Assembly (NCBI RefSeq): GCF_034067285.1
Contig: NZ_CP139286.1
Coordinates: 1,302,001 to 1,366,000, forward strand
Length of the DNA stretch: 64,000 nucleotides
DNA from: Acinetobacter pittii
GTDB taxonomy: Bacteria; Pseudomonadota; Gammaproteobacteria; Pseudomonadales; Moraxellaceae
Direction of reading: 5' to 3'
The position numbers and the translations under genes are program-made. The notes under the pieces are model-generated. The model worked only from the letters and a program-made list of their open reading frames with translations, ran no database searches and had not been told where the DNA came from. Below are positions 18,555 through 27,467 of the stretch, piece by piece (within the stretch, counting starts at the first letter, position 1; every line of letters starts with the position of its first letter).

Positions 18555-19070
18555 ATGTCTAAAGGTCAAACTTTACAAGATCCGTTCTTAAATTCTCTCC
18601 GTAAAGAACGTATCCCTGTTTCTATTTTCCTTGTGAACGGTATTAAATTACAGGGTCATATTGAATCTTTTGACCAATATGTTGTTTTATTAAAAAATAC
18701 TGTAAGTCAAATGGTTTACAAACACGCGATTTCAACTGTTGTTCCAGCACGTAACCCACGTCCAGCAGGCGCTCAAGGTACAGGCTTCCCAGCACAAGGC
18801 GGCACTCAAGGCGGTTTTGGTGGTCAAGGTAGCGGCTTCGGCGGCGCTCAAGGCGGCGGCTTCGGCGGCGCTCAAGGTGGCTTCGGCGGCGCTCAAGGCG
18901 GCTTCGGTGGTCAAGGTGGCTTCGGTGGTCAAGGCGGCGGCTTCGGTGGTCAAGGTGGCTTCGGTGGTCAAGGCGGCTTCGGTGGTCAAGGCGGTTTCGG
19001 CGGTCATCAAGGTGGTTTTGACAACGATACTAAATTTGAAGATGGTCAAGACGACGAAAATAATCGTTAA
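18555..19070 (+). CDS. hfq: Hfq, RNA chaperone with extended glycine-rich tail
   Basis: The first 70 or so residues are the Sm-fold core (Sm1 region [20 protein letters not shown], Sm2 containing YKHAIST) that forms the hexameric ring for sRNA-mRNA pairing. The rest, to residue 171, is a low-complexity tail of [13 protein letters not shown] repeats with an acidic end ([15 protein letters not shown]). E. coli Hfq has 102 residues. Long Gly-rich tails are known in Acinetobacter and relatives. I chose ATG 18555, which has TTGGAG 7 bases before it, over an upstream TTG. A terminator follows. Confidence 0.97.
   Translation: MSKGQTLQDPFLNSLRKERIPVSIFLVNGIKLQGHIESFDQYVVLLKNTVSQMVYKHAISTVVPARNPRPAGAQGTGFPAQGGTQGGFGGQGSGFGGAQGGGFGGAQGGFGGAQGGFGGQGGFGGQGGGFGGQGGFGGQGGFGGQGGFGGHQGGFDNDTKFEDGQDDENNR
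18790..19017 (+). repeat. Tandem repeat encoding the Hfq GGFGGQ tail
   Basis: About 13 imperfect units of 15-24 bases (GGC TTC GGT GGT CAA and GGC GGC GCT CAA variants) lie in frame inside hfq. Near-identical units invite slippage, so tail length may differ between strains. Confidence 0.85.
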
Positions 19071-19087
19071 TTGAAATCTAAAAAAGA

Positions 19088-19116
19088 AACCAGTCAGATA
19101 ATGACTGGTTTTTTTA
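19088..19116 (+). terminator. hfq terminator
   Basis: AACCAGTCA/TGACTGGTT stem with a GATA loop and seven T residues, 18 bases after the hfq stop. Confidence 0.9.
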
Positions 19117-19210
19117 TGTGTATTTAAAAGTTGCTTCCAAATATTTAACTGGTCATGGGTAAAGATTTGAACATGATAGCTAATATATTTAAATAAATAG
19201 GACTTAACAA

Positions 19211-20071
19211 ATGATATTAATATTAGCTGCTGCTTTAAGCAGTGTCTTGGTGTCTATCCTATTAAAAAATTTAAAGAGAAAAGGTTATCAACCCTTACAA
19301 ATGATTGCATGGAATTATGCAAGCGCAAGTCTGCTTTGTTTTTTGTGGTTTCAGCCTGATATTCAACATGTTTCAATACAACATACGCCTTGGTGGCTAA
19401 TTATTGCCTTAGGGATAATTTTACCTAGTATTTTTTTATGTCTTGCTAAATCATTAGAATATGCAGGAATTGTTAAGACGGAACTTGCCCAAAGACTTTC
19501 GGTTGTTCTCTCTTTACTTGCAGCATATTTCCTTTTTCATGAGCAATTTAATGCATTAAAACTGTGGGGAATAGGTCTAGGAATTTTTGCAGTCTTACTT
19601 GTCTTATTTGGACAAATGAATTCTTTCTCAAATCATCAATCTCGAAAAGCGATATTTGCTCTATTAAGTGTATGGTGTGGTTATGCAGCAGTAGACATTC
19701 TCTTAAAATATACAAGTAGTCTAGGACTTCAGTTTACCCTCACTTTAAATCTTATTTTTATTACTGCTTTTATATTATCGATTTCATATTTACTCGTACA
19801 GAAAAATCAAAAGTGGCAATTTAAAAGTACGCTAGCTGGATTAGTATTAGGTGTACTTAATTTTTTGAATATTGCTTTATATGTAAAGGCTCATATTCTT
19901 TTAAAAGATTCACCTGCAATTGTTTTTGCAAGCATGAATATTCTTGTGGTGTTATTGGGGACTGTCAGTGGAGTAATCTTATATAAAGAAAAATTAAAAT
20001 GGCCTACTATTTTGGGGATTCTTTTAGGAATAAGTGGGGTGATTTGTTTGGCAAGTGCGATGGCTTCATAG
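19211..20071 (+). CDS. EamA/DMT superfamily transporter
   Basis: A 286-residue membrane protein with ten hydrophobic segments in two halves of five, the EamA duplication of drug/metabolite transporters. The second half ends with the typical GVILYKEKLKWPTILGILLG pattern (helix 9 Glu-Lys followed by a Gly-rich helix 10). It probably exports or takes up a small metabolite, which cannot be named from sequence. It is a single gene, convergent with nfsB and sharing a perfect hairpin that overlaps its stop codon. Confidence 0.82.
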   Translation: MILILAAALSSVLVSILLKNLKRKGYQPLQMIAWNYASASLLCFLWFQPDIQHVSIQHTPWWLIIALGIILPSIFLCLAKSLEYAGIVKTELAQRLSVVLSLLAAYFLFHEQFNALKLWGIGLGIFAVLLVLFGQMNSFSNHQSRKAIFALLSVWCGYAAVDILLKYTSSLGLQFTLTLNLIFITAFILSISYLLVQKNQKWQFKSTLAGLVLGVLNFLNIALYVKAHILLKDSPAIVFASMNILVVLLGTVSGVILYKEKLKWPTILGILLGISGVICLASAMAS

Positions 20072-20099
20072 TTCAAGAGAATCGAATCTCTTGAACTAT
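20068..20099. terminator. Perfect 13-bp hairpin between convergent EamA gene and nfsB
   Basis: ATAGTTCAAGAGA and its exact reverse complement flank a 6-base loop. The hairpin begins inside the EamA stop codon and ends 9 bases from the nfsB stop. It probably serves both strands, although its T runs are weak. Confidence 0.6.
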
Positions 20100-20107
20100 T
20101 GAGATCT

Positions 20108-20761
20108 TTATAAGTATGTGAAAATCACTTCATCTGGCAAACGTGATTTAGGAAGTTTGGCATTAAAGTCATTTTCACTACGATAGCCTAGCGAAACAAT
20201 CACAGAGCTTCTTAAGCCTTTTTCAGTTAATCCGAGCTCAGTATTTAAAACTTCTTCATCAAAGCCACCCATTGGAGTTGCGTCAATGCCTTCTAAGCCA
20301 GCAGCAAACAGCAACTGTCCTAAAGCAATGAACGTTTGGTTTTCCATCCATCCAAATAAATTTTTCTGTTCATTTCGATAGAATTCAACATAGCCATGGC
20401 GAGTATCTTTTTGGCCGAGCTTTGCTTTTTCATCTTTAAAACGACCACTTAAATCATCTTGTTCAAGTAATTGATTTAAATATTCAGATGAAATATCTGT
20501 TTTTGTGCAGAAAACAATTGTATGTGATGACTCAAGCACTTTGGGTGCATTGTAAGCATATTTGCCTGTTAAGGCTTTCGCGATACGTTCTTTAGCAGCA
20601 AGATTATCTGCAACTACGAAATGCCAAGGCTGAATATTTACTGAAGAGGGAGTGAAACGTAATATTTCTAATAATTTATTAAGTTTTTCTTGAGGAATTT
20701 TTTTTTCAGGATCGTACGCTTTGGTAGTGTAGCGACTTTTTACCGTATTTAATAAATCCAT
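20108..20761 (-). CDS. nfsB: NfsB-type oxygen-insensitive NAD(P)H nitroreductase
   Basis: The 217-residue flavoprotein has exactly the length of E. coli NfsB. Family features are the N-terminal RYTTKAYDPEKKIP, the FMN-binding FTPSSVNIQPWHFVVA segment (residues about 36-51) and the ATPMGGFDEE motif near residue 160. It reduces nitroaromatic compounds and quinones by two-electron transfer as an FMN dimer in the cytoplasm. Loss of such enzymes gives nitrofuran resistance in enterobacteria. The nfsB rather than nfsA or DrgA assignment rests on length and motifs. Confidence 0.88.
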   Translation of the reverse strand: MDLLNTVKSRYTTKAYDPEKKIPQEKLNKLLEILRFTPSSVNIQPWHFVVADNLAAKERIAKALTGKYAYNAPKVLESSHTIVFCTKTDISSEYLNQLLEQDDLSGRFKDEKAKLGQKDTRHGYVEFYRNEQKNLFGWMENQTFIALGQLLFAAGLEGIDATPMGGFDEEVLNTELGLTEKGLRSSVIVSLGYRSENDFNAKLPKSRLPDEVIFTYL

Positions 20762-20999
20762 ACTTTACTCCATATCAATCTTATTACAATGGAAGGGGGC
20801 TAATCTTTGGCATCATACGCGATTTTAGAGAAAAACCTCTGCATTTTAATGTGCTAAGGAAATATAATACTTATATAAAATTTTTACTAATTTTTTGAAA
20901 ATGTTTGAATTAATATCAATTAATTGAAAAAGTAAACTGCGAGAAATTAGAATTATTAAAGCCTTTCTAATTTTTGCATTTGTATTGAGTCTTCTCTAG

Positions 21000-21719
21000 C
21001 TAATAATTCCAGACAACCAATTCAAGCTGTTTCGTATTTGTAGATGGATCAATTTCCAAAATATAAGCTTGATCTTCACGCCAATCGCCAAGAACAATTC
21101 GTTGTTTAGCTTGTACCTGATGAATTGAAGGGCGATGAGTATGCCCATGAATCAGTATATCTACATCTTCTAAAGCAGAAATAACAGCTTGTTCATTCAC
21201 ATCCATAATTTCATAGCTTTTTTGCTCTTTATCAGCAGAGCTTCTTTTACGAAAACCATTCACCAGTTTGGTACGAAAACTGAGAGGTGTCCGGCGTAAA
21301 AGAGCAACTAAGAGCGGATTTCGAATAATCTTCTTAAATCTTTGATAAGAAATATCATCTGTACATAGAGCATCACCGTGTTCTAAACGGTACTGATGTC
21401 CAGCAATGTTGAGATAATAAATGTCAGGTAGTAATACACCGTTAAATTTATTAAGAAAAACCTGATTTAAGGCAAAATCACGGTTGCCAACTTGAAAGTA
21501 AACCCGATTTCCTTTTTTGCTAAATTCTTTTAATGCTTCAACAATTTCATCGAGCCATGGTGCTGAGTAATCATCGCCAATCCAAGCGTTAAACCAATCA
21601 CCTAAAATATAAAGCTGTGTTTGTTTATTTTGATAATGCACCAATAAATCTAAAAACCCTCGAACAAGTCGAGGGTGTTCAGGTGACAAGTGTAGATCTG
21701 AAATAAACAGATAAGTCAC
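21000..21719 (-). CDS. lpxH: LpxH, UDP-2,3-diacylglucosamine pyrophosphatase
   Basis: LpxH cleaves UDP-2,3-diacylglucosamine to lipid X in lipid A synthesis at the inner membrane face. The calcineurin-like phosphoesterase motifs are all visible in 239 residues: DLHLSPEHPRL (residue 8), GDWFNAWIGDD (about 40), GNRDF (about 78), HGDALCTDD (about 114) and HGHTHRP (about 190). It is transcribed with ppiB, starting 15 bases after it. That pairing resembles the ppiB-lpxH order of E. coli. Confidence 0.95.
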   Translation of the reverse strand: MTYLFISDLHLSPEHPRLVRGFLDLLVHYQNKQTQLYILGDWFNAWIGDDYSAPWLDEIVEALKEFSKKGNRVYFQVGNRDFALNQVFLNKFNGVLLPDIYYLNIAGHQYRLEHGDALCTDDISYQRFKKIIRNPLLVALLRRTPLSFRTKLVNGFRKRSSADKEQKSYEIMDVNEQAVISALEDVDILIHGHTHRPSIHQVQAKQRIVLGDWREDQAYILEIDPSTNTKQLELVVWNY

Positions 21720-21734
21720 AGCTTATTCCTAAAA

Positions 21735-22244
21735 TTATTCAGAAATAATTTTAGCAGATTCGATAACAACGTTTTCTAAAGGAACGTCAGCGTGGTAACC
21801 ACGGTTGCCTGTGCGAACACCTTTGATCGCTTCAACAACGTCCATACCTTCAACAACTTTACCAAATACAGCATAACCCCAACCTTGAGCAGTTTTTGAG
21901 GTATGGTTTAAGAAAGAGTTGTTTTTTACGTTAATGAAGAACTGTGCAGAAGCAGAGTGAGGTGCTTGAGTACGTGCCATAGCAATCGTACCAACATCAT
22001 TGCTTAAACCGTTGTCCGCTTCGTTTTCGATAGAATCACGAGTTGCTTTTTCTTTGAAGTTTTCATCCATCCCGCCACCTTGGATCATGAAACCATCAAT
22101 GACACGGTGGAAAATAACGCCGTCATAAAAACCGTCACGTACATATTCTAAAAAGTTTGCTACTGTTTTTGGTGCTTTTTCAGTATTTAGTTCAAGAACA
22201 ATACGACCTTTATTGGTGTTTAATTCGACTTGAGGAAAACTCAT
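21735..22244 (-). CDS. ppiB: Peptidyl-prolyl cis-trans isomerase B (cyclophilin)
   Basis: A 169-residue cytoplasmic cyclophilin without a signal peptide. Active-site signatures are [13 protein letters not shown] (residues about 45-57), [17 protein letters not shown] (about 89-105) and [16 protein letters not shown]. It speeds proline isomerisation during folding. It is the first gene of the ppiB-lpxH operon, with GGAG about 7 bases before its ATG. Confidence 0.94.
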   Translation of the reverse strand: MSFPQVELNTNKGRIVLELNTEKAPKTVANFLEYVRDGFYDGVIFHRVIDGFMIQGGGMDENFKEKATRDSIENEADNGLSNDVGTIAMARTQAPHSASAQFFINVKNNSFLNHTSKTAQGWGYAVFGKVVEGMDVVEAIKGVRTGNRGYHADVPLENVVIESAKIISE

Positions 22245-22411
22245 TACATTAATCTCCTAAACATGGGCTTATGACCATGGGTTTTTGGTTGAGAGAAGCA
22301 TAAGCAAACTGTAAACTACAAGGCAAGTAAAAAACGTTAAAATCTTTGTGAAAAATGAAGATAGCGTTTAAATTTTTCGAAATTTATCTACAAAGAAGTG
22401 ATTGATACACT

Positions 22412-24139
22412 ATGAAGCCTAATGATGTTGTCTCGAACCTGCCAAATAACCCGACACCGAATACTCATGCCTCTGTCGATTCTGCGCAGCAAGAACAACA
22501 GGCTGGCTTAGATTTTGTTCGCCAAGTCATTACTGATGATTTAGCAACGGGTCGTGCAAAACAGATCGTAACGCGTTTTCCACCAGAACCAAATGGCTAT
22601 TTACATATTGGCCATGTAAAAGCAATTTGCTTGAACTTTGGTGTGGCTGAAGAGTTTGATGGTTTATGTAATTTGCGTTTTGACGATACAAATCCTGATG
22701 CTGAAGAACAAGAATATGTTGATGGTATTGCGAATGATGTGAAATGGCTTGGTTTTAACTGGAATGGTGAACCACGCTATGCATCAGGTTACTTTGATCA
22801 ATTATATGCATGGGCAGTTCAATTGATTGAACAGGGCGATGCATATGTAGATTTACAATCTCCAGAAGAAATTAAGTTAAACCGCGGTAGCTTTGTTGAA
22901 CCGGGTAAAAACTCTCCATACCGTGATGCCTCTATTGAAGAAAACCTTGCTCGCTTTGAAAAAATGCGTAATGGTGAGTTTAAAGAAGGTGAAGCAGTTT
23001 TACGTGCCAAGATTGATATGGCAAGTTCAAATGTACACATGCGTGATCCGATTTTATATCGTGTATTGCATTCAGAGCATCACCAAACGGGCGATAAATG
23101 GAAAATCTATCCAATGTATGACTACGCTCATCCATTGTCTGATGCCATTGAAGGGATTACTCATTCACTTTGTACATTGGAATTCCAAGACCACCGTCCG
23201 TTTTATGACTGGGTTGTAGAAAAAGTAAAATCTAAAGCAGTTCCACATCAATATGAATCTTCACGTTTAAACGTTGATTACACCATCACCTCAAAACGTA
23301 AACTACGTAAATTGGTGGAAGGTGCCCATGTAAATGGTTGGGATGACCCTCGTATGCCAACCGTAGTAGGTATGCGCCGTCGTGGTTTTACTCCTGAAGG
23401 TTTACGTGATTTCTGTAAACGTGTAGGCGTGTCAAAAACTGATGGTATTGTAGATGTTGCAATGCTTGAGTTCTGTATTCGTCAATCTTTAGAAAATACT
23501 GCTGCGCGTGGTATGGCTGTTTTAAGTCCACTTAAAGTGACTTTAACTAACTTACCTGAAGATATGGATCTTACTCATGCTCGCCATCCTAATGTGGATA
23601 TGGGTGATCGTGTGATTCCTTTAACTAAGGAAATCTATATTGACCGTAAAGATTTTGAAGAAGTACCACCAAAAGGCTTTAAACGATTAATTCCTGATGG
23701 TGAAGTACGTTTACGCCATGCTTATGTCATTAAATGTGATGAAGTAATTAAAGATGCAAACGGTGAGGTGATTGAGCTGAAGTGTTCAATCGATCCTGAA
23801 ACTTTAGGTAAAAACCCTGAAGGTCGTAAAGTAAAAGGCGTGATTCACTGGGTGTCTGCAACTAAAGGTATTCCTGCTGAAGTACGTATTTATGATCGAT
23901 TATTTACAGAAGCTGACCCAGAAACTGGTGATGATTTCTTAGCAAACTTAAATCCAGATTCTTTGAAAGTCGTTCAGGCAGTGATTGAACCTGCTTTAGC
24001 TCAAGCGAAGCCAGAAGATCGTTTCCAATTTGAGCGCGAAGGTTATTTCGTTGCTGATCAATACGATCACACTCCTGAAAAGCCTGTGTTTAACCGTGTT
24101 CTTGATTTAAAAGACAGCTTTAAGCCTGAGAAAAAGTAA
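22412..24139 (+). CDS. glnS: Glutaminyl-tRNA synthetase
   Basis: A 575-residue class I synthetase charging tRNA-Gln. It shows the HIGH signature as [15 protein letters not shown] (residues about 54-68), the KMSKS-type loop [12 protein letters not shown] (about 291), and the two C-terminal anticodon-binding beta-barrels. An N-terminal extension of about 40 polar residues precedes the catalytic core. The gene stands alone, divergent from ppiB, with a long perfect terminator 29 bases after its stop. Confidence 0.97.
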   Translation: MKPNDVVSNLPNNPTPNTHASVDSAQQEQQAGLDFVRQVITDDLATGRAKQIVTRFPPEPNGYLHIGHVKAICLNFGVAEEFDGLCNLRFDDTNPDAEEQEYVDGIANDVKWLGFNWNGEPRYASGYFDQLYAWAVQLIEQGDAYVDLQSPEEIKLNRGSFVEPGKNSPYRDASIEENLARFEKMRNGEFKEGEAVLRAKIDMASSNVHMRDPILYRVLHSEHHQTGDKWKIYPMYDYAHPLSDAIEGITHSLCTLEFQDHRPFYDWVVEKVKSKAVPHQYESSRLNVDYTITSKRKLRKLVEGAHVNGWDDPRMPTVVGMRRRGFTPEGLRDFCKRVGVSKTDGIVDVAMLEFCIRQSLENTAARGMAVLSPLKVTLTNLPEDMDLTHARHPNVDMGDRVIPLTKEIYIDRKDFEEVPPKGFKRLIPDGEVRLRHAYVIKCDEVIKDANGEVIELKCSIDPETLGKNPEGRKVKGVIHWVSATKGIPAEVRIYDRLFTEADPETGDDFLANLNPDSLKVVQAVIEPALAQAKPEDRFQFEREGYFVADQYDHTPEKPVFNRVLDLKDSFKPEKK

Positions 24140-24167
24140 GACGCAACATATTGTGAGTAAATTTTAG

Positions 24168-24209
24168 CTAATAAAAAAGCCCAACTGTAAAGTTGGGCTT
24201 TTTTATTAG
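24168..24209 (+). terminator. glnS terminator
   Basis: Near-perfect palindrome CTAATAAAAAAGCCCAACT/AGTTGGGCTTTTTTATTAG around a 4-base loop. It would work on either strand. Confidence 0.92.
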
Positions 24210-24262
24210 ATGTCTTCTCATATTTTCTTTTTCTTTATGATTAACGTCCTTGGCAAAGTAGC

Positions 24263-24376
24263 TTAGGTTGGGTTAATCACATAAAAATAAAGAACTAATA
24301 CGGTAAGAAGAATACATGCAAGCAATAAATAGGTATTAACCGTATTAAAGCTTTTAATAAATTTCCAGATGTCCAT
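24263..24376 (-). CDS. Putative 37-aa single-span membrane protein
   Basis: A short frame ATG to TAA encodes MDIWKFIKSFNTVNT, then about 18 hydrophobic residues (LLLACILLTVLVLYFYVI) and NPT. It is therefore a polar N-terminus of 15 residues and one membrane helix with almost nothing after it. This organisation is typical of real bacterial small membrane proteins and unlikely by chance in an AT-rich spacer. There is no strong Shine-Dalgarno, so translation is unproven. It lies alone between the glnS terminator and an inverted repeat, on the opposite strand to glnS. Confidence 0.45.
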   Translation of the reverse strand: MDIWKFIKSFNTVNTYLLLACILLTVLVLYFYVINPT

Positions 24377-24447
24377 AGTAAATCAGCGTATATTTTATGT
24401 TACAAAATTAATAAATTTATAATACACGTAATTTAATAGTAAATGTT

Positions 24448-24478
24448 CCCAAAGATAGATTAATAATCTATCTTTGGG
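24448..24478. repeat. Perfect 14-bp inverted repeat with 3-base loop
   Basis: CCCAAAGATAGATT, AAT, then the exact reverse complement. It lies 70 bases past the stop of the amidotransferase gene (minus strand) and upstream of the small membrane ORF. It has no T run on either strand, so it is a doubtful terminator, but it would form a very stable hairpin. Confidence 0.6.
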
Positions 24479-24547
24479 TAAAAAATAAACATTTGGTTTA
24501 TAAATATAATTTGATTAATATATTGGATTGTAGATTAATTTATATTA

Positions 24548-25270
24548 TTAACCACTATATCCAATGCGTTTTAGAAATTTTTGAATTACTTCAAATGCTG
24601 CATGTTCGAGTGCTTGAGCATGTTGTAAGTTTTCTTCTCGAAGTTTTGGAATTGAAACATTGGCATGGCGAAGTTCGCATGTATGGCCAATCAGCCATTT
24701 CTCAAAATTTTCTTCTGTCGTTTCAATATGGAATTGCAATGCAAGAATATTATTCCCAACTTCGAATGCCTGATTGGTATAAATCTCTGAGCTAGCTAAT
24801 AGCACAGCATTTTCAGGAAGATCGAAAGTATCACCATGCCAATGTAGAACATGCACATTATTAAGCAAAGGAGATAACACCTGATTAGGACGTAAACTTA
24901 AGCTTAAGGCTCCCCAGCCAATTTCTTTTTGATGGCCTGCATATACTTTGGCCCCAAGTGCATGGGCAATAAGCTGCGCACCTAAACAAATACCAAGTGT
25001 AGGTTTGTCTGCTGCCAAGCGTTGTTTGAGTAAAGCGATTTCATCTTTTAAAAACGGATAATCTTCGGTTTCGTAAACCCCGATTGGTCCACCTAAAATA
25101 ATAGTTAATCCATCGTGTGCAAAAGCAGCAGTTAAATCATCAACACCAGCTTCAAAATAACGGACGCGAAATCCAAGTTGATAAAAGACATCTTCTAATG
25201 AACCTAGGTCTTCGAAAGCAAGATGCTGGATGGCATAAATAGTTTTAGGGAAGGCGTTTGTTGTGTTCAT
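24548..25270 (-). CDS. Class I glutamine amidotransferase (GMP synthase-like)
   Basis: The 240-residue protein is a stand-alone class I amidotransferase domain. The nucleophile elbow GICLGAQLIAHALGA (Cys about 93) and the His-Glu dyad region LQFHIETTEENFEKW (about 178-192) are present, as is the oxyanion-type GGPIGVYE. Stand-alone members of this COG0518 group act in gamma-glutamyl hydrolysis or on unidentified substrates. The product is therefore named only to family. It is transcribed alone. Confidence 0.85.
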   Translation of the reverse strand: MNTTNAFPKTIYAIQHLAFEDLGSLEDVFYQLGFRVRYFEAGVDDLTAAFAHDGLTIILGGPIGVYETEDYPFLKDEIALLKQRLAADKPTLGICLGAQLIAHALGAKVYAGHQKEIGWGALSLSLRPNQVLSPLLNNVHVLHWHGDTFDLPENAVLLASSEIYTNQAFEVGNNILALQFHIETTEENFEKWLIGHTCELRHANVSIPKLREENLQHAQALEHAAFEVIQKFLKRIGYSG

Positions 25271-25436
25271 ACAAATGATTCATAGAAGATCAATAGGTGG
25301 AGTATAGCGATAAATATAAAGAAGAAAATATCTGTATAAATCGTCAATACCTGAAAATTGATATTTTTCGTTAAGAGAATATTGTTATGCAAAGGATTAT
25401 CTATTTTTCAATAAATCTCTTTGTATATTCCTTTGC

Positions 25437-25690
25437 TTAAAATAATAGCTTTTGAGTTTGTTCGAAGCCTATATCTGGAAGTTGATGTGCGTCTTTTAAA
25501 TTAACTCCTGAAAAGCCAAGCTGTTTTGATTTTTTCATTAATGCAATTAAACTTTGTGCTGCAATTGGCATCAGGACAACCCGAATATGCATTCCATGTG
25601 TAGTAAATTCCCATACTTTCAATGGAGCTTAAATCAGGGTGTTCACCAATCAGCATTAAATAATCGATGATGGTTTTTTATTCCAAATGA
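25437..25690 (-). pseudogene. Possible decayed gene remnant
   Basis: Within the 543-base gap 25271-25813 the minus strand holds a TTG-started frame (25622-25437, 61 codons; GMHIRVVLMPIAAQSLIAL and KQLGFSGVNLKDAHQLPD). An overlapping frame just upstream (IIDYLMLIGEHPDLSSIESM) would join it through a frameshift near 25620. Both look protein-like in composition, yet neither has a proper start. I read it as a broken gene of unrecognised family. The rest of the gap shows only promoter-like AT-rich DNA and the terminator at 25721. Confidence 0.3.
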
Positions 25691-25720
25691 TAAAAACTTC
25701 AGCTTAACAATCGTAAGTAA

Positions 25721-25749
25721 AGAAGCCAGCAATCTAAATTACTGGCTTC
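25721..25749 (-). terminator. Terminator after aldehyde dehydrogenase gene
   Basis: AGAAGCCAG/CTGGCTTCT stem with an 11-base loop, 65 bases past the stop of the minus-strand gene. A short T-rich tail follows on the minus strand. Confidence 0.6.
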
Positions 25750-25813
25750 TCATATAATTAATGACCGTACTTCTTTCTAATGTTGATAATTTGGTATCAA
25801 CTTGGTGCGAGAC

Positions 25814-27325
25814 TTAGAAGAAGCCCATTGGTTTAGTTGAATAACTCACTAACAAGTTTTTGGTTTGTTGGTAGTGATCAAGCATCATCTTATGGTTTTC
25901 ACGGCCAATACCTGACTTCTTATAACCACCAAATGCAGCATGTGCAGGGTAGATGTTATAACAGTTTGTCCAAACACGACCCGCTTCAATAGCACGACCC
26001 GCACGATAAGAAATATGAGCTGAACGTGACCATACACCTGCACCTAAACCATACATAGTGTCATTGGCAATTTTGATTGCATCGTCAAAGTCTTTAAACG
26101 TTGTCACAGCAAGTACAGGTCCAAAAATTTCTTCTTGGAAAACTTGCATGCTGTTATGACCTTTAAAAATAGTCGGATCAACATAGTAACCATCACCTAC
26201 TTCTTTACGGCCACTACCACCTAGTAAAAGTTCTGCGCCTTCTTCACGGCCCGTGTTAATACAACGTAAGATTTTCTCTTGTTGTTGTAGCGATGCTTGA
26301 GCACCAATCATGGTTTCAGTATCAAGTGGATGACCAGTCTTAATACGTTTTACACGTTCGACAGCCATCTCTAAGAACTGGTCAGCAATGCTTTCTTGTA
26401 CTAAAGCACGAGAAGGGCAAGTACATACTTCACCTTGGTTTAAGGCGAACATGGCAAAACCTTCAAGCGTTTTTTCTAAGAAGTCATCTTCTTTATCCAT
26501 GATGTCTTCAAAGAAAAGGTTTGGTGACTTACCACCAAGCTCTAACGTTACTGGAATAATATTTTCGGTCGCATATTGCATCACCATTTGTCCAGTTTGA
26601 GTTGACCCTGTAAATGCAATTTTGGCAATACGTGGGTTTGTCGCTAATGGACGGCCGACTTCTGCACCGAAACCATTGACAATATTAAGGACACCCGGCG
26701 GTAAAATGTCTTGGATGAGTTCAGCAACTAGCAAAATACCCACTGGCGTTTGTTCAGCTGGTTTAATCACAACGCAGTTACCAGCTGCTAAAGCAGGTGC
26801 AAGTTTCCATGCCGCCATTAAAATTGGGAAGTTCCATGGAATGATTTGACCAACTACACCGAGTGGTTCGTGGAAATGATAGGCAATGGTATCTTCATCA
26901 ATTTCAGAGATACCGCCTTCTTGGGCACGAATACATCCTGCGAAATAACGGAAATGGTCAATCGCAAGTGGAAGGTCAGCTGCCAAAGTTTCACGGACTG
27001 CTTTACCGTTATCCCAAGTTTCTGCAACAGCAAGCATTTCAAGATTTGCTTCTAAGCGATCAGCAATTTTTAAAAGTATATTTGAGCGTACCGTTGGAGA
27101 GGCTTTATTCCATGTTGCTTTCGCTTTGTGTGCTGCATCTAGAGCGAGCTCAATATCTTCGGCACTAGAGCGTGGAATACGTGTAAAAGCTTTTCCGTCA
27201 ACAGGAGATACATTATCAAAATATGCACCCTTTATAGGTGCTACCCATTCACCGCCAATAAAATTTTCATATTGTGATTTGAATTGAACTTTTGAGCCTG
27301 GTTGATTTGGATCGATATAGCGCAT
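25814..27325 (-). CDS. NAD-dependent aldehyde dehydrogenase (AldB/ExaC-like)
   Basis: A 503-residue aldehyde dehydrogenase. Cofactor motif [10 protein letters not shown], catalytic Glu in [14 protein letters not shown] (about 265) and the catalytic Cys region [15 protein letters not shown] (about 304) are all present. The N-terminal [12 protein letters not shown] and the EVCTCPSR variant are typical of the AldB/ExaC acetaldehyde group. I chose ATG 27325 ([12 protein letters not shown]), which has AAGGAA 8 bases upstream. The longer frame to 27364 has no signal. It is divergent from the GAF-type regulator and near an iron alcohol dehydrogenase, so the likely job is the second step of alcohol oxidation. 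Confidence 0.92.
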   Translation of the reverse strand: MRYIDPNQPGSKVQFKSQYENFIGGEWVAPIKGAYFDNVSPVDGKAFTRIPRSSAEDIELALDAAHKAKATWNKASPTVRSNILLKIADRLEANLEMLAVAETWDNGKAVRETLAADLPLAIDHFRYFAGCIRAQEGGISEIDEDTIAYHFHEPLGVVGQIIPWNFPILMAAWKLAPALAAGNCVVIKPAEQTPVGILLVAELIQDILPPGVLNIVNGFGAEVGRPLATNPRIAKIAFTGSTQTGQMVMQYATENIIPVTLELGGKSPNLFFEDIMDKEDDFLEKTLEGFAMFALNQGEVCTCPSRALVQESIADQFLEMAVERVKRIKTGHPLDTETMIGAQASLQQQEKILRCINTGREEGAELLLGGSGRKEVGDGYYVDPTIFKGHNSMQVFQEEIFGPVLAVTTFKDFDDAIKIANDTMYGLGAGVWSRSAHISYRAGRAIEAGRVWTNCYNIYPAHAAFGGYKKSGIGRENHKMMLDHYQQTKNLLVSYSTKPMGFF

Positions 27326-27416
27326 ATAAATATTCCTTTGCTTTTTAGGACTAAAGACTAACAAGAACCCTGTCAGTAGGTACTTTCGTACTTTGTATAA
27401 TTAGGATATAAAGAAG

Positions 27417-27436
27417 AAGGTTGGAGAAAGGTTGGA
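27417..27436. promoter_or_regulatory. Direct repeat AAGGTTGGA x2, 11 bp apart, candidate operator
   Basis: AAGGTTGGA occurs at 27417-27425 and 27428-27436, one helical turn apart, in the 142-base region between the divergent aldehyde dehydrogenase and regulator genes. A third copy lies at 29700-29708, upstream of the hydrolase gene. It is a candidate binding site for the regulator encoded next to it. Confidence 0.4.
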
Positions 27437-27467
27437 ATAGAAATGTGGATATATAAGGAATTTACAA

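Noticed and set aside
18739..19074. Long frames in hfq in the other plus frame and on the minus strand (Ala/Thr/Val-rich)
   Set aside because: They are shadow frames created by the tandem GGFGGQ-coding repeat and have no start signals.
25437..25622. A genuine 61-residue protein from a TTG start
   Set aside because: There is no ribosome-binding site, a stop codon lies just upstream in frame, and a neighbouring frame reads as its probable former N-terminal part.
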